A DNA stretch of 5,336 nucleotides from a bacterium UBA6025 (GTDB lineage Bacteria > Patescibacteriota > Saccharimonadia > Saccharimonadales > Saccharimonadaceae). Shown here piece after piece: positions 1-5,334 of this stretch. Position 1 is the stretch's first letter, and each line of letters opens with the position of its first letter. Location: NCBI GenBank assembly GCA_002429375.1, contig DIZP01000020.1, positions 11,324 through 16,659 on the forward strand, in the 5' to 3' direction. Under the pieces are notes generated by a model, which made no database searches, had not been told where the DNA came from, and saw only the letters and a list, made by a program, of their open reading frames with translations. Made by a program: the position numbers and the translations under genes.

Positions 1-1280
1 ATTTCAAGCAGGTGGTTGAGCGTTGTCTGGATTGACTCGCTATCGAATTTACTCGAAGACAACTCGTCGAGACTGGTTCGTAACAGAGCGATGTGTTCTT
101 CACGACTCAGTTTTGACAGTTGCTTGTTATCATCCACCATCGTCCAGTTTGGGGTTGGCTCTTCGAAGAAGTACGACGACAACACCGCTAAATCGGCGAG
201 TGTTTTTAACCTATCTTGGACGAGTGCCAGTACTTGCTTTTTGGCACCATCACTCGCCTGTTGGGCGCACTCCGGCCAAAAATTAGCGGCCCGTTCGGAC
301 AGGTCATCGAGTGTCAATCGGCGAATCCATTGCCCGTTGAGCCATAGCAAACGTTGTTCATCGAAACGAGCCGGGCTTTTTTGGACTCGGTCAAGCGAAA
401 ACTTTGCGATGAGTTCACTGACTGAGAAAATTTCTTGTTCAGTTCCATCGTTCCAACCAAGCGTGGCCAGGAAATTCATCATCGCCTCCGGCACGTAACC
501 TTCATGGCCGTACTCGAGGATATCTTTGGCGCCGTCGCGTTTGCCGAGTTTTTTCTTGCCGTCAATCGCCATGACGTACGGCAGTGTGGCGAGGACTGGT
601 TGCTCGATTTCGAGTGCCTCGTAGAGGTTGAGAAATTTTGGCGTGCTACTGATAAATTCTTGACTTCGGAGGACGTGCGTAATCTCCATGACGGCGTCAT
701 CAACGATATGGCAGAAGTTATAGGTTGGGAAGCCGTCGCTTTTTATGAGAATAAAATCATCGATTGCTTCTGGTCCGGAAGATAACTTACCCATGACGGC
801 GTCGTTCCAGGTATAGTTTTTTGGATCCGATTTGAAGCGGAGCGGTTGCGAACCGTCCCAGGCTGGTGGCTGGTCCGGACGGTGGTCGCGATATAAGAAC
901 GGTCGTTTGGCTGCCTTGGCCTGGTCGCGGAAACCTTCAAGCTCGGCCTGGGAATACGGATCGGCGTAGGCTCGGCCGGCGTCGACTAGTTTCTGAGCCC
1001 ATTCCTGGTAGATGGATAAACGTTCGGATTGCAAGTAGGGTGCGTGGGGGCCACCGACTTCAATCCCCTCGTCCCACGGGATACCCAACCAACGTAAACT
1101 GTCTTTGATTTGAGCAATACTACCCTTAACTTCGCGGACTTTGTCGGTATCTTCGATGCGCAATATGAATACCCCGCCATTTTGACGGGCAATCAGCCAG
1201 GCAAACAGGGCGGTGCGGACGCCACCGACGTGCATAAAACCGGTAGGACTTGGGGCAAAACGAGTGCGAATAGATGTCAT
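1..1280 (-). CDS. gltX: Glutamyl-tRNA synthetase, 3' end cut by window edge
   Basis: Class I aminoacyl-tRNA synthetase that charges tRNA-Glu with glutamate in the cytoplasm. I translated 426 codons without a stop; bacterial GltX is usually about 450-500 residues, so only the end of the anticodon-binding region is missing. The N-terminus MTSIRTRFAPSPTG leads into the HIGH-type signature H17-V-G-G20, followed by RIEDTD (41-46), Y187 in FPTYNF, and VDD (193-195). The KMSKS equivalent is K244-L-G-K-R248, with Gly in place of Ser. The zinc-knuckle region (about 104-135) has no cysteine, so this is a zinc-free form. The loop usually reading RGE/RGED is R205-S-Q-E208. The C-terminal helical part (about 300-426) resembles the GluRS anticodon-binding domain. 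An in-frame ATG at 1307 exists, but 1280 gives the standard family N-terminus and lies just after a strong -10 element. Function is confident; tRNA-Gln discrimination is not settled. Confidence 0.96.
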   Translation of the reverse strand, partial: MTSIRTRFAPSPTGFMHVGGVRTALFAWLIARQNGGVFILRIEDTDKVREVKGSIAQIKDSLRWLGIPWDEGIEVGGPHAPYLQSERLSIYQEWAQKLVDAGRAYADPYSQAELEGFRDQAKAAKRPFLYRDHRPDQPPAWDGSQPLRFKSDPKNYTWNDAVMGKLSSGPEAIDDFILIKSDGFPTYNFCHIVDDAVMEITHVLRSQEFISSTPKFLNLYEALEIEQPVLATLPYVMAIDGKKKLGKRDGAKDILEYGHEGYVPEAMMNFLATLGWNDGTEQEIFSVSELIAKFSLDRVQKSPARFDEQRLLWLNGQWIRRLTLDDLSERAANFWPECAQQASDGAKKQVLALVQDRLKTLADLAVLSSYFFEEPTPNWTMVDDNKQLSKLSREEHIALLRTSLDELSSSKFDSESIQTTLNHLLE

Positions 1281-1289
1281 ATACGTACT

Positions 1290-1298
1290 ATTGTAACA
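1290..1298 (-). promoter_or_regulatory. Extended -10 promoter of gltX, near-leaderless
   Basis: On the minus strand the sequence reads TGTTACAAT, an extended -10 element (TG, one base, then TACAAT, one mismatch to TATAAT). The hexamer is followed by exactly 9 bases and then the gltX ATG. No convincing -35 element sits 16-18 bases upstream, as is common for extended -10 promoters. Transcription normally starts about 6-8 bases past the -10, so the mRNA would have a leader of 0-3 bases and no room for a Shine-Dalgarno site. The call is inferred from motif and spacing only. Confidence 0.6.
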
Positions 1299-1311
1299 TT
1301 TTAACATCGTT

Positions 1312-1356
1312 CTCGGGTCCTGTTGCCCAGCTTGCCCCCACCAGACGCCACCCGAG
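1312..1356 (-). terminator. Inverted repeat after the DUF4367-like gene, weak terminator candidate
   Basis: A perfect 7-bp inverted repeat (CTCGGGT at 1312-1318, ACCCGAG at 1350-1356) encloses 31 bases and begins 2 bases past the stop codon of the upstream minus-strand gene. On the minus strand the loop is G-rich, with runs of 2-5 G. The sequence after the stem is AACGATGTTAAAATG, which lacks a U-tract, so this is not a textbook intrinsic terminator. It could be a 3'-end stabilising stem, or chance. It separates the basic membrane-protein gene from the gltX promoter. Confidence 0.25.
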
Positions 1357-1358
1357 TC

Positions 1359-2291
1359 TTACAAACTGGTGGCGATACGGCGAATTTGTTCGCTGGAGAG
1401 TGGGGCGTTGCCGTCGATACTGTAAAGAATCCCAGCGTTGACCCAGGTGGCGTTGCCGTCGTAGGTGTAAATTGTCAGTCCACGCTCCTGGTTTGTGATG
1501 TACTTGTCGCCGACTTTTTTACGGACGATACTATCAAGTACGGCGGAGGAGTCCAATGAGCTTTTTGACTGTTTGAGGCTGAATTTGCTACTGCCTGTAT
1601 TGGCTGCAAAGTCGATTGTGACTTGACCATCGTTGTAGGTCACCGGACCATCAAGGCTATAGCCGTCGGGGCGGTATTCTGGGTAAGTCGCATCAATCCC
1701 CGCTTGACCTGCGGCAACGTGAACCGACCAGCTGGGCATGTTTATGTAGGTAAAATAAACCCCAAGTATAATGATCGCGGCACTGATACTAAAGATATTC
1801 ACGAAACGTGGATTGAGCTTGAAAAATGACTTTTTCGGTGCTTTGACGGCTGGTTTAGCCAGGGCCGCTGTAATCGCCTCTTGTTTAATACCTTGAGCTA
1901 ATTTTGGCGTTTGGGGTGTTACCACGGCCAGTTTGGCGGCGCGAAACTTATTCAACTTTCGCACGGTTGGATGAATGACGGCTGGAATATCAGGGGTAGG
2001 AACTGTTTTTGCGAGCGGCTTTACTGGATGTGGGGCAAATCGAGAAATTTTGCTACTTCGAGCAATATCCATCGAACGACCGGGCGTTCTGATTGGGCGA
2101 CTAGCGGCAGCGACGGTTGGCTTTTTCGTGGCACGACGAACCAGTGTTTGCGATTTTTGAGGTGCTCCATGGATACCTGCAGCAGAGGTCGCCTTAGTGG
2201 CCACTTTCAGCGGTTTGGCGCGATTGATTGGCATGCCCGTGTGGGCGTCGTAGCGCTGACCATTAATGGTGACAGTTTTAGTTTTATCCAT
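1359..2291 (-). CDS. Basic single-span membrane protein with DUF4367-like C-terminal domain
   Basis: I do not recognise a named gene. The 310-residue product has three parts. Residues 1-160 are low-complexity and rich in Lys, Arg, Ala, Pro and Thr: about 33 basic against 5 acidic residues up to position 162. They open with a compact motif, T-I-N-G-Q-R-Y-D-A-H-T-G-M-P-I (8-22). Residues about 163-183 form one transmembrane helix, preceded by KK and PR, which predicts N-in/C-out. Residues 184-310 form an extracytoplasmic domain with YPEYRPDGYSLDG (203-215) and a tail (about 280-310) of the type W-x-x-x-G-x-x-Y, then L-S-x-E-x-x-R-x-x-x-S-L. That tail resembles the end of DUF4367, a domain often seen on membrane-anchored anti-sigma-like or envelope proteins. 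There is no cysteine and no sorting signal. Start 2291 is supported by AAGGAA 7 bases upstream. It is divergent from the PEGA gene. Molecular role unknown. Confidence 0.85.
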   Translation of the reverse strand: MDKTKTVTINGQRYDAHTGMPINRAKPLKVATKATSAAGIHGAPQKSQTLVRRATKKPTVAAASRPIRTPGRSMDIARSSKISRFAPHPVKPLAKTVPTPDIPAVIHPTVRKLNKFRAAKLAVVTPQTPKLAQGIKQEAITAALAKPAVKAPKKSFFKLNPRFVNIFSISAAIIILGVYFTYINMPSWSVHVAAGQAGIDATYPEYRPDGYSLDGPVTYNDGQVTIDFAANTGSSKFSLKQSKSSLDSSAVLDSIVRKKVGDKYITNQERGLTIYTYDGNATWVNAGILYSIDGNAPLSSEQIRRIATSL

Positions 2292-2298
2292 CGTTTGT

Positions 2299-2304
2299 TT
2301 CCTT
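2299..2304 (-). promoter_or_regulatory. Ribosome binding site of the DUF4367-like gene
   Basis: On the minus strand AAGGAA is separated by 7 bases from the ATG at 2291. This is a good Shine-Dalgarno match and fixes the start. It contrasts with gltX and the PEGA gene, where there is no room for a leader-borne site. Confidence 0.65.
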
Positions 2305-2329
2305 AGATTCCGTCCTACGTTGTTTGTGC

Positions 2330-2341
2330 CTTATGCATAAG
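2330..2341. promoter_or_regulatory. 12-bp perfect palindrome, possible operator
   Basis: CTTATGCATAAG is a perfect 12-bp palindrome. It lies just downstream of the predicted transcription start of the minus-strand DUF4367-like gene (about 2343-2345), where a bound repressor would block that promoter. Its core TATGCA recurs at 2374-2379 and 2399-2404. The sequence is certain; a regulatory role is inference. Confidence 0.35.
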
Positions 2342-2348
2342 CATTAAC

Positions 2349-2380
2349 ACTATAGTAGAAAGGTTGGCTGAATTATGCAA
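2349..2380 (-). promoter_or_regulatory. Promoter of the DUF4367-like gene
   Basis: On the minus strand TTGCAT (2375-2380) is followed after 17 bases by TACTAT (2352-2357), each matching 4 of 6 consensus positions. The overlapping TATAGT (2349-2354) is a better -10 hexamer (5 of 6) but gives a 20-base spacer. Either predicts a start near 2344 and an untranslated leader of about 50 bases carrying the AAGGAA ribosome binding site. Confidence 0.45.
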
Positions 2381-2382
2381 GG

Positions 2383-2394
2383 TTTTGATCAAAA
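2383..2394. promoter_or_regulatory. 12-bp perfect palindrome between divergent promoters
   Basis: TTTTGATCAAAA is a perfect palindrome. Its centre lies about 35 bases upstream of the predicted start of the PEGA gene and immediately upstream of the -35 element of the opposite promoter, so one bound dimer could affect both genes. AT-rich palindromes of this size can occur by chance. Confidence 0.35.
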
Positions 2395-2407
2395 AATGTA
2401 TGCAACT

Positions 2408-2416
2408 TGGTATAAT
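2408..2416 (+). promoter_or_regulatory. Consensus extended -10 promoter of the PEGA gene
   Basis: TGGTATAAT is a perfect extended -10 element (TG, one base, TATAAT). The nearest -35-like hexamer, TTGATC (2385-2390), has a 20-base spacer and lies inside a palindrome. Nine bases (TGAAGGAAG) separate the -10 from the ATG. Transcription would begin around 2422-2425, so the purine run GGAAG touching the ATG is too close to act as a normal Shine-Dalgarno site. Confidence 0.7.
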
Positions 2417-2425
2417 TGAAGGAAG

Positions 2426-3901
2426 ATGTATCGTCGGGCCTCAAAAAAGAAAGAACTTATTAAGCGCATAGCTGTCTATACCGCTATGACTATTTCGGTT
2501 TTTATCATTGTGACGGGTCTTGTTTTCGTAACCCTCGGGTACCGATTCGACACCGATAACGGACGCGTTGAACAAGGTGGCTTATTGCAGTTTGCGACCA
2601 TTCCTTCGGGAGCGACGATAGAGATTGATGGTGTCGCTATCAGTCCAAAGACACCCGCAAAAAGCTCGGTTCTTGCCGGAACTCACAAGTTCGTTATGTG
2701 GCGCGACGGCTACGAGACGTGGCAGAAAACGCTCGATATTAAGGCTGGTACATTGACGTGGCTCAACTACACGCGTCTCGTACCAAAAAACAGAACGGTT
2801 ACTTCCGTCGCCCAATATACGTCAATTCATGCCAGCCTAGCAACCGTTGACGGCCATGCTATTCTGGTGCAACAAGACGCCACCATCCCGACATTTCAGC
2901 TGGTGAATCTGCAGTCTGACGACATCAAGACGACAACCCTAACGATACCGCCGGCGCTTTACAGCGAGGCTTCGACTGTTGGCGTTGTTCATAGTTTTCG
3001 AGTTGACCAATGGGACAGTGGTGGTCGCTATGTCTTGCTCCAGCACAGTTATGGCGATAAAAAAGAGTGGTTAGTCCTCGATACTCGGGATATTAGTGTC
3101 ACAAAAAACGTTACCAAGCTTCTCGACTTTGATATTGGTTCGGCCAAATTCTCTGGCACCAGTGGCAATATCTTGTACGTCCTCGGTGGCGGTAGTGATA
3201 TTCGCAAAATTGATCTTGCCGCGGGAACTATTTCGCGCTCGCTCGTTACAAATGTCACCAGTTTTGAATTGTTCGAAACGAATGTTCTTACCTACGTTGG
3301 TATCGATCCGGCTGATCCGACGAAACGTGTGGTCGGTCTTTACCGCGAAGGCGACAGCAGCCCGCACGTCATTCGTACCGTCACGAGCGCCCCCGATGTG
3401 CCGCTCGGCATTGCGACGTCACGTTACTTCAATCAAGACTACGTCGCCATTACCGAGGGTAATAAGGTTTCGATTATCAACGGCAGCTACCCAGGCTCGA
3501 GCAATGACGACACCAGCAGCCTCGTACCATTTGCTACCTTTAATTTTGTGACTGGGGTCAATCGGGTATCGTTTAGCCCTTCAGGAGACTACCTTTTAGT
3601 GCAGTCGGGAGCTAACTTTGCAAGTTACGATATTGAGCACAAAAAAGTGACCACGTCTGTCGTGGCGAGCGATGTGACGGCCACGGTCGCACCGCTGAAA
3701 TGGCTTGACGATAATTACATTTGGTCTGATTATGGTGGTGACGTGACAATCCGCGAGTATGATGGCGCGAATAACAACATTATCAATAAAGTTGTCACTG
3801 GTCAGGACGTTGTCTTGAGCCAGAACGATCGTTACCTCTATAGTATCGGTAAAAACGCCACTGGCTATCAACTGCAGCGCGTCCGAATGATTCTTCCCTA
3901 A
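2426..3901 (+). CDS. Membrane-anchored PEGA domain and beta-propeller protein
   Basis: A 491-residue envelope protein. A basic N-terminus (MYRRASKKKELIKR) precedes one hydrophobic helix (about 15-37), which predicts a signal anchor with the rest outside the membrane. Residues about 51-118 match a PEGA domain: G-L-L-Q-F, then P60-S-G-A-T-I-E-I-D-G69, TP (76-77), L-A-G-T-H-K-F (83-89), D-G-Y (94-96), and a closing strand rich in Leu and Thr. From about 125 to the end come repeated four-strand-like units (roughly 135-174, 190-230, 240-274, 277-319, 330-376, 378-413, 421-457, 459-490), with S-F-S-P-S-G-D-Y-L-L-V (382-392) the clearest. That pattern fits a seven- or eight-bladed WD40/TolB-like propeller. 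PEGA domains are known as small surface or S-layer-associated beta domains; the partner here is unknown. There is no cysteine and no sorting motif. The gene converges on the sortase gene, 3 bases apart. Domain layout is confident; function is not. Confidence 0.9.
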   Translation: MYRRASKKKELIKRIAVYTAMTISVFIIVTGLVFVTLGYRFDTDNGRVEQGGLLQFATIPSGATIEIDGVAISPKTPAKSSVLAGTHKFVMWRDGYETWQKTLDIKAGTLTWLNYTRLVPKNRTVTSVAQYTSIHASLATVDGHAILVQQDATIPTFQLVNLQSDDIKTTTLTIPPALYSEASTVGVVHSFRVDQWDSGGRYVLLQHSYGDKKEWLVLDTRDISVTKNVTKLLDFDIGSAKFSGTSGNILYVLGGGSDIRKIDLAAGTISRSLVTNVTSFELFETNVLTYVGIDPADPTKRVVGLYREGDSSPHVIRTVTSAPDVPLGIATSRYFNQDYVAITEGNKVSIINGSYPGSSNDDTSSLVPFATFNFVTGVNRVSFSPSGDYLLVQSGANFASYDIEHKKVTTSVVASDVTATVAPLKWLDDNYIWSDYGGDVTIREYDGANNNIINKVVTGQDVVLSQNDRYLYSIGKNATGYQLQRVRMILP

Positions 3902-3904
3902 GCC

Positions 3905-5116
3905 TTAGCCGCCGAAAATACGTTCAAAGAAAGTCGGCGAATTGCCTGGGATAGCCTTAGTTTCTGTGCCCGTGGCTGCAGCCGGTGCGGCAGATGATGT
4001 GCCAGGGTCTGGACTGACCTGCTCGGCGGTTACCAGTAGACGGTGGAGCGCCGTGCCGACTGGCGTACACGTCAGGAGTGTTATAACTGGCTTTGTGGTC
4101 GGATAGACAAGTTTGTTAACCTCGGTTGGCTCGACGACCTCTTTTTTTGTAATCGTGTAGGTATAGCGCTTGCTATTATAATTCGCGTAGACACTGTCCC
4201 CCACTGTCAGCTTGTCGAGTTGGGCGAAAATGAATTTATAATCGCCACTATCCAAAAGGTCATTACTGCTGTGGCCGGCCAGGACTGTGTTACCGATTTG
4301 TCCAGGGTGGCTACTAGCCCCAGGAATAGCGAAGTGCGCCAACCCACTCTCCATGGCCTTCATTTGGGAAGCATAATCACTCCCGATGTCGTAGTGAACC
4401 GGAACGTCAACGTTAATTTTTGGAATGATTAGGCGAGGAGCTGGTCCGACGTTGATGTCGGTGGTTGGATCGACGACGATATTTTGAGGGTCGATACTGC
4501 CGGGACTGACGTAGGCCGCAACACTTCCAATCAAAACACGGTTGTATTGCAAAAAAACAAATAAAAGGACAACGATAAGAGCAGCCGCAATGGGAACGAA
4601 ATGTCGGCTTTTACGTACTTTTTTTGCCGAACTCTGCACTTTCACCAGTAGCTTTTGGCGCAGGTCAAACAACGCCTCGTCCCTACTGAGGGCGCTAGCT
4701 TCGGCCACTGGTCCGTCTGGCTGTTGGCCGAAGTAGCCTTGTTGCGCCGCACCGCCGGATTGTGATTGCAGGGCTTGTTTAGCGTGCTGAAGATGATGTG
4801 AGTAATAGCCCTCGTAATACTTTTGGTAGTAGGTTTGCCAGGCGCTATGATACTGTTTCCATTGATCGGGCTGCGGTTGTGGATGACTGGCGTGGGTCCG
4901 GTCGTAGGGATTGACGTCTTCGAGTTGGGTCGGCTCTGCTTGGGCAGCGGTATTTAAGGCGGGGCTTGCTGCGGCGGTATAGAGAGTCTCGATTTTGGAC
5001 CGCAATAGCTCAGCGGCAGCTTGCTGGCTGTCGGGCTGAATTTTGGTCGATTCGCCTGCCCGCTGCGGAGAGGATGGCGCATTGGCAGGGGTGGTGCTGG
5101 CTTCGTCTGGTCTCAT
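3905..5116 (-). CDS. Membrane-anchored sortase with long N-terminal cytoplasmic region
   Basis: A cysteine transpeptidase predicted to cleave sorting motifs and attach proteins at the cell surface. Residues 1-170 are hydrophilic, rich in Ala, Gln and Pro, with an aromatic stretch (86-105) and a basic run before the membrane (KKVRKSR, 165-171). One helix (about 173-190) follows, so the catalytic part is outside. The core opens with RLIIPKINVDVPV (228-240), has the catalytic His in L-A-G-H282, and the nucleophile in T-L-L-T-C350-T-P-V-G, with the active-site Arg at 359 in HRLLV. The TCTPVGT-type C-terminal motif looks closer to classes C-E than to A or B; I cannot assign a class firmly. C350 is the only cysteine. 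A Pro/Ala/Thr-rich tail (366-395) ends in FFERIFGG, beyond the usual end of the fold. No substrate with an LPxTG-like signal is encoded here. AGGAA 9 bases upstream supports the start. Confidence 0.95.
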   Translation of the reverse strand: MRPDEASTTPANAPSSPQRAGESTKIQPDSQQAAAELLRSKIETLYTAAASPALNTAAQAEPTQLEDVNPYDRTHASHPQPQPDQWKQYHSAWQTYYQKYYEGYYSHHLQHAKQALQSQSGGAAQQGYFGQQPDGPVAEASALSRDEALFDLRQKLLVKVQSSAKKVRKSRHFVPIAAALIVVLLFVFLQYNRVLIGSVAAYVSPGSIDPQNIVVDPTTDINVGPAPRLIIPKINVDVPVHYDIGSDYASQMKAMESGLAHFAIPGASSHPGQIGNTVLAGHSSNDLLDSGDYKFIFAQLDKLTVGDSVYANYNSKRYTYTITKKEVVEPTEVNKLVYPTTKPVITLLTCTPVGTALHRLLVTAEQVSPDPGTSSAAPAAATGTETKAIPGNSPTFFERIFGG

Positions 5117-5125
5117 GTCTATAGA

Positions 5126-5150
5126 TTCCTATTGAGTTCTATTGTACAAT
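5126..5150 (-). promoter_or_regulatory. Sortase promoter -10 region and ribosome binding site
   Basis: On the minus strand TACAAT (5141-5146) lies 24 bases before the ATG, and AGGAA (5126-5130) lies 9 bases before it. The predicted leader is about 17 bases. The -10 sits inside the perfect 10-bp palindrome ATTGTACAAT (5141-5150), so the same hexamer faces the tRNA gene on the plus strand. No clear -35 is seen on either strand, so the promoter call is moderate. Confidence 0.45.
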
Positions 5151-5226
5151 ACATTGGTGGCAACCGCCATTCTTCTTATGTTGATAACAAGAGGAATGGA
5201 CAAACACAAATCAAACAATTTGCCGC

Positions 5227-5334
5227 ATGATATTGGTTTTGGGCGAGTGGCGGAATCGGTAGACGCGCTAGATTCAAAATCTGGTTCTCGTAAGGGAGTG
5301 GGGGTTCAAGTCCCCCCTTGCCCACCAATATCAT
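5227..5334 (+). repeat. 11-bp inverted repeat flanking the tRNA gene
   Basis: ATGATATTGGT (5227-5237) and ACCAATATCAT (5324-5334) are perfect reverse complements. The right arm begins with the tRNA discriminator base and CCA and continues into the trailer. In a precursor transcript the leader and the trailer would pair and extend the acceptor stem, with only three unpaired U (5238-5240) between the two helices. The repeat is certain; the effect on processing is inferred. Confidence 0.85.
5241..5327 (+). tRNA. tRNA-Leu (anticodon CAA), CCA encoded
   Basis: A complete class II tRNA reading UUG leucine codons. The acceptor stem GGGCGAG (5241-5247) pairs with CTTGCCC (5317-5323) through one G-U pair. 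The D stem is GCG/CGC (5250-5252 and 5264-5266) with GG at 5258-5259. The anticodon stem CTAGA/TCTGG (5268-5272 and 5280-5284) holds the loop TTCAAAA with anticodon CAA at 5275-5277. A long variable arm (about 5285-5299) contains a CTC/GAG stem. The T arm is GGGGG-TTCAAGT-CCCCC (5300-5316). The discriminator is A5324, as leucyl-tRNA synthetase expects, and CCA is encoded at 5325-5327. Its promoter is not clear within the preceding 124-base gap. Confidence 0.98.

Noticed and set aside
16..498. Open reading frame of 160 codons on the plus strand, and similar overlapping frames elsewhere (for example 3096-3551 and 4043-4432).
   Set aside because: They lie antisense to, or in another frame within, well-supported genes, and their translations look like no protein family.
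1305..1307. Upstream in-frame ATG for gltX, adding 9 residues.
   Set aside because: It lies upstream of the extended -10, and the family N-terminus begins naturally at 1280.
1318..1353. G-rich minus-strand stretch as a G-quadruplex.
   Set aside because: It offers three runs of three or more G, not four; only a weak two-tier form is conceivable.
3910..3939. Inverted repeat CGCCGA/TCGGCG near the convergent stops as a bidirectional terminator.
   Set aside because: The loop is 18 bases, there is no U-tract on either strand, and it lies within sortase coding sequence.
5155..5177. Stem TGGTGG-CAA-CCGCCA followed by TTCTTCTT on the plus strand, terminator-like.
   Set aside because: The stem is 6 bp with a G-U pair, the T-run is interrupted, and no plus-strand gene lies upstream that would need it.
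5151..5240. Promoter for tRNA-Leu, including TTGGTG with TATGTT at 17-base spacing and TTGATA at 5181.
   Set aside because: None has both hexamers near consensus. The palindromic TACAAT at 5145-5150 is equally possible, so I do not assign a tRNA promoter.
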